NCBI GenBank assembly: GCA_000721275.1
Contig: JOFO01000008.1
Location: 124,001-188,000 of the forward strand
Length of the DNA stretch: 64,000 nt
Reading direction: 5' to 3'
Source of the DNA: Microtetraspora glauca
GTDB taxonomy: Bacteria > Actinomycetota > Actinomycetes > Streptomycetales > Streptomycetaceae
Position 1 is the first letter of the stretch, and each line of letters opens with the position of its first letter. Positions 1 through 7,867 of the stretch are shown piece after piece. The position numbers were made by a program, and so were the translations under genes. The notes beneath the pieces are model-generated. The model was not told where the DNA came from. It was given only the letters and a program-made list of their open reading frames with translations, and made no database searches.

Positions 1-267
1 GCCGCCTATCTGGTGCCGGTCGACGGCCGGACCGGCACGCAGCGCTGGCTGGTCCTGGCCGGCTTCGTCTGCGCGGTCCTCAACCACCTGGTCACCGTCG
101 TCGGCAACGTCCCCCTCAACAACGCGCTGGCCGCCGCCGAGGGCCCCGGCGAGGACCCGGCCGCGACCCGCGCCGCCTTCGAGACGCGCTGGAACGCCTT
201 CCACCGGATCCGCACCCTCCTGATCCTGGCGGCCTTCGGTCTGCTCGCGGCCGCCGCCGTCGGCTGA
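1..267 (+). CDS. DUF1772 (anthrone oxygenase-like) membrane protein, C-terminal part
   Basis: Only the last 88 codons are in the window; the gene starts to the left. The visible part has two hydrophobic segments (near residues 19-34 and 71-87 of the fragment) around a polar stretch containing NVPLNNAL and, about 25 residues later, a W-N-x-F-H-x-I-R motif. Both motifs are typical of DUF1772 proteins, small four-helix membrane proteins that include anthrone oxygenases of polyketide pathways. Function cannot be fixed from a fragment, and many DUF1772 proteins have no known role. It runs in the same direction as the SARP gene downstream, which leaves open a link to a natural-product locus outside the window. 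Confidence 0.75.
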   Translation, partial: AAYLVPVDGRTGTQRWLVLAGFVCAVLNHLVTVVGNVPLNNALAAAEGPGEDPAATRAAFETRWNAFHRIRTLLILAAFGLLAAAAVG

Positions 268-641
268 CGGCCGCGTGCCCCGGCCGGCGGCGGCCCTGCC
301 GCGCGCCCGCGCGCCACGGGACCGCTGCCGCCGCCCGGCCGGCAAACAGACCGCTGGGTCGGCTTGGGCTCCCGGATGGCGCGATCTCGTCGAAGATCGC
401 CCTCCCCGCATCCACAGGGACCCTTCAAAACCAAACTACCGAGTCCGAAAGCTGCCCCTGAGACCCCTCGACTTCTGGCCCTTGGCGAAAACTTGACGTC
501 CTTATATCCCGGCAAAGGGGGTGAATCACCCCGATTTCAGGGATCCGGATTCCATACCTTCCGGTTTCTTATTGACATGACCAGGGGGGTCTTTTTTTAA
601 TCAACCCGAGGATCCGCGTGCGCAGACACCGAGGGGGCATA
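268..641. other. Intergenic region upstream of the SARP gene, with inverted repeats
   Basis: No gene is supported in these 374 bases; open frames here lack codon bias and ribosome sites. The right half is unusually AT-rich for this genome. Two perfect inverted repeats stand out: GCGATCT-N6-AGATCGC at 381-400 and GGGGTG-AAT-CACCCC at 518-532. The second lies about 40 bases upstream of the putative -35 box of the SARP gene, where an activator or repressor could bind. The site assignments are inferred from symmetry only. Confidence 0.5.
572..601 (+). promoter_or_regulatory. Candidate sigma-HrdB-type promoter of the SARP gene
   Basis: TTGACA at 572-577 is followed after 18 bases by TTTAAT at 596-601, about 40 bases before the GTG start at 642. 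The -35 hexamer is a perfect consensus and the T-run plus TTTAAT is strikingly AT-rich in this genome. A transcription start near 608 would leave a leader of about 34 bases. Confidence 0.55.
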
Positions 642-1685
642 GTGGACGTCCACATCCTGGGGGGACTGTCCGTCCGTGAGGGCGGGGTGTCGATCACCCC
701 GACCGCCGCCGCGCCGCGCCAGGTGCTCGCCCTGCTCACCGCCTTCGCCGGCCAGGTCGTGCCCGTCACCGTCCTCACCGAGGAGCTCTGGCCGTCCGGC
801 GCCCCGCGCGGAGCCCGTACCGAACTCGCCGCCCACATAGCCGAGCTGCGCGCGCTCCTCACCCGCGCCCTCCAGGCGTCCCAGGACGCCGACGCCGCGG
901 GCGGCTGGACCGAGCCGCGCACCGCCGACTCCGTCCTCGTGTCGCTTCCCGGCGGCTACCGCCTCGACACCGGCGTCGGCACCCACGACATCGGGCAGTT
1001 CGAGCGCGCGGCCGGCGCCGGCTACCGCGCCATGGACGCCGGCGACCTGGCCCGCGCCTCCCTGCGGCTCGGCGAGGCCCTGGCGCTGTGGCGCGGCGAC
1101 CCGTACGCGGGCGTGGCCGCGGGCCCCTGCCTCCGCCGCGAGATCGCCCGGCTGGAGACCGCCCGCCTCAGCGTCCTCGACCAGTGGGTCGAGGCCCAGC
1201 TCGGCCTCGGCCGGCACGAGGAGATCCTCTCCGAACTCCCCGGCCTCGCCGCCCGCTACGCCACCAACGAACCGCTCCAGGCCCACCTCATGGTCGCCCT
1301 GCTCCGCTGCGGCCGCCACGAGGAGGCCCTGGCGGTCTACGAACGGCTCCGCACGGTCCTCCACCGGGAGACCGGCATGGAGCCCTCCGCGCGGCTCCGC
1401 CGCCTCCAGCACTCGGTCCTCGCCGTCCGCCACACGCGCGTGGGCGCCGCGACCGGCCCGGTCGCCCGCACCGCCGTCACCGCCGCCGCCTTCGGCCCCG
1501 GCCACGCCCCGGGCCACGCACCCGCCGTGCCCGCGGTGAGCGCCGTACCCGCCGCGACCGCCGTGCGCGCCGAGGGCACGCCGCCGGTCATCTGGTACGG
1601 GCCCGTGCAGCCGCGGGTCCCCGTCCAGCCGCAGCCGGTCAGGGCCGCGGACACCGCCGCCAAGGGCGTGGCCGTCGCCGTCTGA
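642..1685 (+). CDS. AfsR/SARP-family transcriptional activator
   Basis: This 347-residue protein has the two-part layout of a Streptomyces antibiotic regulatory protein. An OmpR-like winged helix covers about residues 1-90 (DVHILGGLSV start, PRQVLALLTAFAG, LTEELWP) and a bacterial transcriptional activation domain (BTAD) covers about 110-260 (LWRGDPYAG, YERLRTVLHRETGMEPS). It lacks the NB-ARC and TPR parts of large AfsR proteins, so it is the small SARP type that activates secondary metabolite genes. The last 90 residues are Ala/Pro-rich and probably disordered. GTG at 642 was chosen over GTG at 618 because GAGGGGG lies 5-11 bases upstream. No target genes are visible to the right; a target cluster may lie to the left. 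Confidence 0.9.
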   Translation: MDVHILGGLSVREGGVSITPTAAAPRQVLALLTAFAGQVVPVTVLTEELWPSGAPRGARTELAAHIAELRALLTRALQASQDADAAGGWTEPRTADSVLVSLPGGYRLDTGVGTHDIGQFERAAGAGYRAMDAGDLARASLRLGEALALWRGDPYAGVAAGPCLRREIARLETARLSVLDQWVEAQLGLGRHEEILSELPGLAARYATNEPLQAHLMVALLRCGRHEEALAVYERLRTVLHRETGMEPSARLRRLQHSVLAVRHTRVGAATGPVARTAVTAAAFGPGHAPGHAPAVPAVSAVPAATAVRAEGTPPVIWYGPVQPRVPVQPQPVRAADTAAKGVAVAV

Positions 1686-1762
1686 CGGCCCGTCGCCTCC
1701 GCCCGGGCCGGGACCCGGAGCGGGAATCGGGACGGCGGGGAACGAAGTGCCGCACGTCACCG

Positions 1763-1791
1763 TTGACCCACTCCTGGGACCGAATTAGTTT
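1763..1791 (+). promoter_or_regulatory. Candidate promoter of the PucR-family gene
   Basis: TTGACC (1763-1768) and TAGTTT (1786-1791) are separated by 17 bases, matching the vegetative Streptomyces promoter pattern. They sit in the 130-base gap after the SARP gene, so the PucR regulator can be transcribed on its own. Confidence 0.5.
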
Positions 1792-1854
1792 CGGCCGTCA
1801 GGACGGGTTTCCTCCGAGGTGCCCGATTTAAGCTCGACGACGGGGGTGGGGGCC

Positions 1855-3897
1855 ATGGACACGCACGGCGCGGACGGGGGCGCGGGCGCCGACGCGCTGC
1901 TCGCCGTCCTGGAACTGCTCGCCGGAGAGGGCCTGCCCGGCCAGTTCGAGGCCCTGCTCGACGAGGCCCGCATCGCCGGGCTCGACCAGGCCGGACTCGA
2001 CCGGCTCGAACGGGCCGTCGCCCTCGCCCGCACCCTGCACACGGAGCGCGCCGCCGCCCGCGCCCGCGCCGACCTCAGCGGCGCCTCCCTCGCCGCCCTC
2101 ACCGACACCGCGCGCGACCTGACGCTCAGTTACGACCTGGACGGCCTGCTCCGCATCGTCACCCGCCGCGCCCGCCGGCTCCTCGGCCTCGACATGGCGT
2201 ACGTGACCCTGCGCGGCCCGCAGGGCGCCTGCTACATCCGCGTCACCGAGGGCTCCCGCACCGGCGGCGACACCGGCGACCCCACCGGGCCCGGCCTCAG
2301 CGTCGGCCTGCGGATCGGCGCCGGCAACTGCCTCGGCGGTGTCGTCCAGCGCTCCGGCGAACCCGTCTGGACCCCCGACTACCCGGCCGACGAACGGTTC
2401 ACCAGCGGCCAGGCCCCCGACCCGGCCGCCGCCCTCGACGACGCCGAGGTCGTCGACCCCGGCGACGAGGCCGTCCGCGCCGAAGGGCTGCGCGCCATCA
2501 TCGCCGTCCCGCTCCGCAGCGGCGACTCCGTCATCGGCGCCCTCTTCGGCGCCGACCGCCGGGTCCGCGAGCACACCCCGCAGGAGATCGCCCTGCTCGG
2601 CGCCCTCGCCGACCTCGCCGCCCTCGCCGTCGAGAAGGCCGGCCTCCTCGACCGCACCCGCGCCGAACTCACCGAACTGGAACGGGACGGCGCCCGCGTC
2701 CGCACCAGCCTCACCCGGATGCGGCACGTCAGCGAGGCCCACGGCCGGATCATGAACCTGGTCCTGGCCGGCGGCGACCTCCCGCACGTCGCCAAGGCAG
2801 CGGGCGACGCCCTCGACGCCACCGTCATGGTCTGCGACCCCGGCGGCCGGCGCCTCGCCGCCAGCGGAGACGTCCCCGGCCTCGACGAGGACGCCGTCGC
2901 CAAGGCGTCCCTCGACGCCCACGCCCTGCGCCGGCCCGTTCTCGCCGCCGACTCCGTCTGGGTCGCCCCCGTCATCGCCGGCTCCGAGGACCTCGGCGGC
3001 CTCGTGGTCCGCGCCGAGGGCGGCCTCACCGAGGAGGACGAACGGCTCCTCGAACTCGTCGCCCAGTCCGTCGCCCTGCTCCTCCTCATGCAGCGCTCCA
3101 CCGCCGTCGCCGAGGGACCCGTCCGCGACGAACTCCTCGACGACCTCATCGCCGACCCGCCGCACGCCCCCCAGCAGAGCGCCCGGCGCGCCCGCCGCCT
3201 CGGCGTGGACCTGCGCAAACCGCACGTCCTCGTGGTCGCCCGGCCGGAGGGCGGCGAGCAGGGCCGGGCGGTCGTGTGGGCGTCCTCGTACGCGTACCGC
3301 CTCTCCGGCCTCAAGACCGTGCAGGGCGGCTGCATCGTGCTGCTGCTGCCCGGCGTGGACGCGTCCGCCGCCGCCGCGGCCGTCTCCGAGGAGCTCACCC
3401 CGCTCCTCGGCCACCCGGTCTCCGTCGCCGCCGCGGGCCCCGGCGGCAGCCCCGACGCCGTCGGGCCGATGTACGCGGAGGCGCTGCGCTGCCTGGACGC
3501 GATGAGCGCCCTCGGCGGTACGGGCTCCGCCGCCGCCGTCACCGACCTCGGTTTCCTCGGGATGCTGCTCTCCGACGACCACGACGTGGACGGCTTCGTG
3601 GAGAACGCGATCGGCCCCGTCCTCGACTACGACGCGGAACGGCTCACCGACCTCACCCGCACCCTGGAGGCGTACTTCGCCTCCGGCGCCAGCCCCACCA
3701 ACGCGGCCGAGGCGCTGCACGTCCACCCCAACACGGTCTCCCGCCGGCTGGAGCGGATCGGCGAACTCCTCGGCCCCGAATGGCAGAAGCCCGGGCAGGT
3801 CCTGGAGGTCCAGCTCGCGCTGCGGCTCCAGCGGACCCGCGAGGTGCTGGCCCGCCGCCGGGCCGCCACCGCCCCGGCCGCCCGCCCCGCCGACTGA
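1855..3897 (+). CDS. GAF-domain PucR/CdaR-family transcriptional regulator
   Basis: This is a 680-residue regulator. A GAF-like sensor domain covers about residues 90-260 (ARDLTLSYDLDGLLRIV, then GNCLGGVVQRSGEPV and IAVPLRSGDSVIGALFGAD). A central GGDEF-like/CdaR region follows, and a C-terminal PucR helix-turn-helix near 610-655 (ASPTNAAEALHVHPNTVSRR). The family senses small molecules and activates catabolic or secondary-metabolite genes. ATG 1855 has a purine-rich GGGGGTGGGGG just upstream; GTG 1819 is an in-frame alternative 12 codons earlier. It lies 169 bases after the SARP gene with its own candidate promoter and converges on the transposase-like gene. The ligand and targets are unknown. 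Confidence 0.85.
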   Translation: MDTHGADGGAGADALLAVLELLAGEGLPGQFEALLDEARIAGLDQAGLDRLERAVALARTLHTERAAARARADLSGASLAALTDTARDLTLSYDLDGLLRIVTRRARRLLGLDMAYVTLRGPQGACYIRVTEGSRTGGDTGDPTGPGLSVGLRIGAGNCLGGVVQRSGEPVWTPDYPADERFTSGQAPDPAAALDDAEVVDPGDEAVRAEGLRAIIAVPLRSGDSVIGALFGADRRVREHTPQEIALLGALADLAALAVEKAGLLDRTRAELTELERDGARVRTSLTRMRHVSEAHGRIMNLVLAGGDLPHVAKAAGDALDATVMVCDPGGRRLAASGDVPGLDEDAVAKASLDAHALRRPVLAADSVWVAPVIAGSEDLGGLVVRAEGGLTEEDERLLELVAQSVALLLLMQRSTAVAEGPVRDELLDDLIADPPHAPQQSARRARRLGVDLRKPHVLVVARPEGGEQGRAVVWASSYAYRLSGLKTVQGGCIVLLLPGVDASAAAAAVSEELTPLLGHPVSVAAAGPGGSPDAVGPMYAEALRCLDAMSALGGTGSAAAVTDLGFLGMLLSDDHDVDGFVENAIGPVLDYDAERLTDLTRTLEAYFASGASPTNAAEALHVHPNTVSRRLERIGELLGPEWQKPGQVLEVQLALRLQRTREVLARRRAATAPAARPAD

Positions 3898-4002
3898 CTC
3901 CCCCCGGAACAGGACGCCTCCGGCACAGGGCGCCCCCGGACGACCAGGGCGCCCCGGTCCAGGGCCCCTCGGATCAGGGACCGGTGGCCGTCCGGCGTGC
4001 CG

Positions 4003-5274
4003 TCAGCCGGCCGCCCGGCGGGTGCCGTAGCCCGCGCCGTACCCCGCCGCCTCGCCCGCGGACCCCAGCACCGTCGCCGTGTGCGCGGCCGACGCCAGCG
4101 TGATGTGCCGGTGCCAGCCCCGGTACGAGCGGCCCACGAAGTCCCGCAGCCCCGCCTCCTCGCCGACCGCGGCGAAGTCCCGGTCCACCCGCTGCGCCAG
4201 CTTCGTCAGCCGCAGCAGCGAACCGACCGTCGCCTGCGTCAGATCGCTGATCCACACCCGGGCCGGACCCCGGCGCGGGTCGTCCCACTCGCCGAGCAGC
4301 ATCAGCGGACGCATCCGCTCCCCGCCGGGGGAGGGCAGCGCGACCCGGACGGCGGTCGCCAGCGAGGTGCGCGAGGTCCGCGCGCCGCCCACCGTGTCCA
4401 CCCAGCTCACCGGCCTGCGCAGGCCCTTCAGCGAGTCCAGTATCTGCGCCGCCGGCAGCGGGCCCGCGCCGAAGCCGGGCAGCGAGCGGTCCGCGATCGC
4501 CAGCCGCGAACCGGCCCCGATCCGCGCCACCACCGGCACCCCGGCCGCGGCGAGCCGGGCCAGCGCCGACCGGCCCGCGCCGCCCCGTATGTCGAGCAGC
4601 ACCGGCTTGCGGGTGATGTCGGTCCAGCGGGCGGTGTCCAGGGCGGCGGCGACCGCGCACTCCTCCAGCGTCTCCTCGCCGGCCTCGTCGGGCACCTCCG
4701 CGCGGTCGCGCCGGGTCCGGTCCTTCACCCACGGGTCCGGCAGGAACAGCCGCCAGTTCACCGGCGCGCTCAGCTCCTCGCCGGCGAACCACACGCCGAA
4801 CGCCTGCTGCCCCTGGAAGACCTGGCCGCGCTCCGGGTCGAAGCGCCGGTCCACGCCCACCGAGTGCTCGCCGGCCTTCGGGATCGGCATCGGCCGCACC
4901 ACCCACGCCTGCGGGTGCCCGGTGCGCTCCAGGAACCGCCCGAGCGACGCCCGCATCGGCTGCCAGTCCCAGGTGGAGCTGGAGATGAAGTGGTGCAGGC
5001 TCTGCTCGGCGGCCGGACCGCCGATCTGCGCGGCGATGTTGCGGATCGACTTACGGCCCTGCGCGGTCAGCAGCCCGTGCAGGTACTGCTCCGCCTTCAG
5101 CCGCTGGTCGCGGCGGGCGAAACCGGAGAACAGCGCGGTCGACAGCTCGGTGAAGACGTCCTCGCCGGGACGGGGGGCGGCGGCCCGGGGGACGGCGCGG
5201 ACCCGGGGCCGCGGCACGGTCAGCGGAGCGGCCGCGGCGGCGGTTCCGTACTTCATGGCGACGGATGTACTCAC
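4003..5274 (-). CDS. IS701-like transposase homologue, probably catalytically dead (domesticated?)
   Basis: The 423-residue protein aligns by eye along its whole length with IS701-family DDE transposases: HHFISSSTWDW near the N-terminus, PIPKAGEHSVGV, PVNWRLFLPDPWVKD, and the C-terminal RSYRGWHRHITLA. Active members carry a VVDDTG-type motif for the first catalytic Asp just before the PKxGxHSVGV block; here it reads WVVRPMPIPKAG, so that Asp is gone. The second (LLDIRGG) and the Glu region (VGEEAGL) keep acidic residues. The frame is intact and codon use matches its neighbours. GTG 5274 was chosen because AGGAG lies 7 bases upstream; ATG 5256 is the alternative. No flanking terminal repeats or target duplication were found, so it looks like a resident gene rather than a mobile element. 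Confidence 0.75.
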   Translation of the reverse strand: MSTSVAMKYGTAAAAAPLTVPRPRVRAVPRAAAPRPGEDVFTELSTALFSGFARRDQRLKAEQYLHGLLTAQGRKSIRNIAAQIGGPAAEQSLHHFISSSTWDWQPMRASLGRFLERTGHPQAWVVRPMPIPKAGEHSVGVDRRFDPERGQVFQGQQAFGVWFAGEELSAPVNWRLFLPDPWVKDRTRRDRAEVPDEAGEETLEECAVAAALDTARWTDITRKPVLLDIRGGAGRSALARLAAAGVPVVARIGAGSRLAIADRSLPGFGAGPLPAAQILDSLKGLRRPVSWVDTVGGARTSRTSLATAVRVALPSPGGERMRPLMLLGEWDDPRRGPARVWISDLTQATVGSLLRLTKLAQRVDRDFAAVGEEAGLRDFVGRSYRGWHRHITLASAAHTATVLGSAGEAAGYGAGYGTRRAAG

Positions 5275-5764
5275 GACACTCCTGCCCGTCCTGTCCGAAG
5301 GTGCGCAGCTGCCTCCCGCTGCACCACCACCGTCGCCCGGGCACCCCCTCCCCGACGAGGTGGACCCGGCACCCGATTCGGCCCCCGGATGGTGGCCGGA
5401 CCACCGTCCCGCCCCTGACCTGCGCTTCCGCACCCTCCGACGGGCCGCCGAACCCGCCCCGGACGGCTCCCGGGGGTGTCGGCGCACCCCTCCCGACCGG
5501 CCGCCGGTGGTCCGGCCACCACCCCCGGGCCGGACCGCTTCTGGCCGGTACGCCACCCCCGGGCGACCGGTTCCGGACAGCTCCCGGCCGCGCCCCCGGG
5601 GGAACTGACAGACTCGCGGGACCGGCTTTGACCCGTCGCTCAGCGTCGCCGGACCATCGCAGAGCGAGGCGACACGGGCCCCCGGTTAATGCCCCAGGCC
5701 GGGACCGCCCGTGGCGCCTCGCACCGTGCCGCGCGCCGCCGCGACCAGCCCCTAACCTGGGGGG
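5275..5764. other. 490-base intergenic region between the transposase homologue and crcB1
   Basis: This divergent gap is long for the region. It is rich in GGCCGG and CCCCCGG words and contains a long inverted repeat (5390-5521, listed separately). I found no gene with plausible codon use, and nothing resembling the fluoride riboswitch that might be expected ahead of crcB. TAACCT at about 5753-5758, six bases before the crcB1 ATG, could be a -10 box for a leaderless message, but no -35 partner is clear. Confidence 0.4.
5390..5521. repeat. 17-bp inverted repeat upstream of the transposase homologue
   Basis: TGGTGGCCGGACCACCG at 5390-5406 reappears as its exact reverse complement at 5505-5521, with a 98-base spacer. 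Each arm is itself nearly palindromic around TGGCCGGACCA. It lies 116-247 bases upstream of the transposase-like start. It could be a relic of element ends, a binding site for that protein, or a regulatory fold. Confidence 0.6.
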
Positions 5765-6181
5765 ATGGGAATGCGGGACGAGGCACCGGTGGTCGCCGCG
5801 GTCGCGGCCGGCGGAGTGCTCGGCGCGTCCGCCCGCTACGCCGCCACCCTCCTGTGGCCCGCCGCGCCCGGCGCCTTCCCCTGGACGACGCTCGCCGTCA
5901 ACACGGCCGGCTGCGCCCTGCTCGGGCTCCTCATGGTCCTCGCCACCGAGGCGCCCGCCGCGCCGCACCCGCTGCTGCGGCCCTTCCTCGGCACCGGGTT
6001 CTGCGGCGGCTTCACCACCTTCTCGGCGTACGCGCTCGACACCCGGCGGCTCCTCGGCGCGGACCGCGCCGCCGAGGCCGTCCTCTACCTGGGCGGCACC
6101 CTGCTCGCCGCGCTCGCCGCCGTCGTCGCGGGCGTCGCCGCCGGCCGGGCGCTGGGGACGCGGAGGGGACCGGCGGAGTGA
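5765..6181 (+). CDS. crcB1: Fluoride ion channel subunit CrcB/Fluc (first copy)
   Basis: A 138-residue membrane protein with four hydrophobic helices and the Fluc signature [17 protein letters not shown] near residues 78-94, plus NTAG in the second helix region. Fluc proteins form dual-topology dimers that let fluoride leave the cell and counter fluoride toxicity. Actinobacteria usually encode two unlike subunits side by side, giving a heterodimer, and the next gene is the partner. The start is ATG 5765 or ATG 5771; GGGGGG precedes the former. The stop overlaps the crcB2 start by four bases (GTGA), so the two are translationally coupled. Confidence 0.93.
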   Translation: MGMRDEAPVVAAVAAGGVLGASARYAATLLWPAAPGAFPWTTLAVNTAGCALLGLLMVLATEAPAAPHPLLRPFLGTGFCGGFTTFSAYALDTRRLLGADRAAEAVLYLGGTLLAALAAVVAGVAAGRALGTRRGPAE

Positions 6182-6531
6182 ACTGGCTGCTCGTGGCGCT
6201 CGGCGCCGCAGTGGGAGCGCCGCTGCGCTACCTCACCGACCGGGCCGTGCGGCTCCGCCACGGCACCGCCTTCCCGTGGGGGACGTTCGCCGTCAACGTC
6301 GCCGGCTCGTTCGCGCTCGGCCTGCTCACCGGCGTCGCGTCGGCGCGGGCCCAGCTGCTGCTCGGCACCGGCCTGTGCGGCGCCCTCACCACGTACTCGA
6401 CCTTCTCGTACGAGACGCTGAAGCTGTACGAGAGCGGGGCGCGGCGGTACGCGGTGCTGAACGTGGCCGGCAGCCTGGCCGCCGGGCTCGGAGCCGTCTG
6501 GCTCGGAACCGAGGCGGCCCGGCTGCTCTAG
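6178..6531 (+). CDS. crcB2: Fluoride ion channel subunit CrcB/Fluc (second copy)
   Basis: This 117-residue protein has four predicted membrane helices. Its Fluc motif [17 protein letters not shown] differs from crcB1 by a Tyr in the TTYS segment; NVAGS is present in the second helix. It starts at GTG 6178, overlapping the crcB1 stop by four bases. Together the two subunits are expected to form one antiparallel fluoride channel. The TAG stop codon (6529-6531) lies inside the left terminal repeat of a MITE, so the last codon or codons may have been replaced by the insertion. The C-terminus still ends at a position normal for the family. Confidence 0.93.
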   Translation: MNWLLVALGAAVGAPLRYLTDRAVRLRHGTAFPWGTFAVNVAGSFALGLLTGVASARAQLLLGTGLCGALTTYSTFSYETLKLYESGARRYAVLNVAGSLAAGLGAVWLGTEAARLL

Positions 6532-6693
6532 GGCGTGTCTTTCGGATCAGGCCGGGCTCGCGACGCCTGGCACCGCGCCTCGCCGCGTTGTCGTCGGTCG
6601 CCGATGCTCCGCATGGACTCCCTCCTCCGCCTTGCGATGCACGGCACCAGACGCCGCGAGCTGATCCAGCCTGATCCGAAAGACACGCCCTAG
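6528..6693. mobile_element. MITE-like element with perfect 25-bp terminal inverted repeats
   Basis: Positions 6528-6552 and 6669-6693 are exact reverse complements (25 bp). The repeats continue imperfectly for about 23 more bases inward (GCTCGCGACGCCTGGCACCG against its near mirror). Total length is 166 bp and no coding frame is present. Both ends carry CTAG, which may be a target duplication or part of the repeat. I recall this terminal sequence (GGGCGTGTCTTTCGGATCAG) as a multicopy repeat in Streptomyces genomes. The element overlaps the crcB2 stop codon and can fold into a long hairpin that may act as a terminator. Confidence 0.85.
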
Positions 6694-6721
6694 CCCGCCC
6701 GTGAGGCGAAGACCGGGCGGG
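6694..6721. terminator. Candidate terminator between MITE and uricase gene
   Basis: CCCGCCC (6694-6700) and GGGCGGG (6715-6721) form a 7-bp stem with a 14-base loop right after the MITE. It lies between the ends of two convergent genes and may be the older terminator from which crcB2 was separated by the insertion. Confidence 0.4.
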
Positions 6722-6744
6722 GACCAGACGGGATCAGGCGGGGA

Positions 6745-7665
6745 TCAGGCGGTGATCCAGTCCGAGGTGGCGATCACCGGCTGGACGCCGTCGCGGTGCA
6801 CGGTGCCCTCGATGAGGCCGTACATGCGGTCCGCCGCGAAGTACACCTCGTTCTCGTTCTTCAGGCCGAACGGCTCCAGGTCCACCAGGAAGTGGTGCTT
6901 GTTCGGCAGGTTCAGCCGCACCTCGTTGACCGACGGCACGTGGTCGAGGACCCGGCAGGCCATCGCGTGCAGGGTCTGCTGGAGCGAGTAGCTGTACGTC
7001 TCCGCGAACGCCTCCAGCAGGTGCCGGCGGGCCTTCTGGTACGAGCGGTCCCAGTCGTGCTCCGGGTCCGCCGCCGCGGTGGCCGAGTGCGCCCAGCGGG
7101 CGGTGACCTTGGTGGCCAGGATGCGGTCGTACGCCTCCTGGAGCGTCGTGTACTCGTCCTTGATGAAGCCGTGGAACTCGGAGTTGGTCGAGTTCATCAC
7201 CGTCAGGTCCCTGAGCCCGGACAGCACCTGGAGGCCGGTGGTCTCGCTGTACGTGATCTGCGCGGTGCGGACCTCCTGGCCCTTGCGGACAAAGGAGTGC
7301 TGCTCCTTGCGGGTCGGCACCGGGATCCGCTCCCAGGCGAACTCCTCGACGCGGATCTGCGCCTCGCGGATCACCTCCTGCGAGGTCACGAAGTGCTTCG
7401 CGAGCAGGATCCCGAACGCCTCGGGGGACTCGACGCCGTGCTCCTTGGCGAAGGCGTAGACCGTGTTCTTGGTGGTGTCGGTGGGCAGGCAGTTGGCGTT
7501 GTCACCGGTCAGGTGCACGTCGCGGTACTCGCCGCGCAGCGCCACCGACACGTTCAGGTCGCGGATCTCGTGCCAGGCGCCGTCCTCGCCGCCCCTGCGG
7601 GCGATCCTGACGATGCGGTTCTCGGCCTTGCCGTACTGGTTCTGGGCCAGAACGTGCTTGCTCAT
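6745..7665 (-). CDS. pucL: Urate oxidase (factor-independent urate hydroxylase)
   Basis: The 306-residue length and motifs fit cofactor-free uricase, which oxidises urate with O2 to 5-hydroxyisourate in purine breakdown. Visible motifs are QNQYGKAENRIVRI at the N-terminus, LPTDTTKNTVYAFAKEH around the catalytic Thr, LTVMNSTNSEFHGF, and NLPNKHHFLVDL near the C-terminus. It starts at ATG 7665 with AGGAG nine bases upstream. In many streptomycetes uricase sits with hydroxyisourate hydrolase and OHCU decarboxylase genes; here those are absent nearby, so the rest of the pathway must be elsewhere. Confidence 0.95.
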   Translation of the reverse strand: MSKHVLAQNQYGKAENRIVRIARRGGEDGAWHEIRDLNVSVALRGEYRDVHLTGDNANCLPTDTTKNTVYAFAKEHGVESPEAFGILLAKHFVTSQEVIREAQIRVEEFAWERIPVPTRKEQHSFVRKGQEVRTAQITYSETTGLQVLSGLRDLTVMNSTNSEFHGFIKDEYTTLQEAYDRILATKVTARWAHSATAAADPEHDWDRSYQKARRHLLEAFAETYSYSLQQTLHAMACRVLDHVPSVNEVRLNLPNKHHFLVDLEPFGLKNENEVYFAADRMYGLIEGTVHRDGVQPVIATSDWITA

Positions 7666-7867
7666 TGCAGCTCAGCTCCTGCGGGTACGCGGATACGGGT
7701 ATCCCGTACGCCCGGCGTCCAGCGCGCCCGCGTCCCGCGGTGGTGCGCTCCCCGCCGTCCGGCCCGTGAACGGCGGACCGCCCCGGGACTGACGAGCATC
7801 CCGGTCCGTAGGTGTGGCTCGAAGATAGAGCCCGTACCGGTGGCTGGCAATGGGGGAGCGCGCGAGG

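Noticed and set aside
5557..5764. Fluoride riboswitch before crcB1
   Set aside because: The conserved crcB-motif blocks of the riboswitch were not found by reading this leader.
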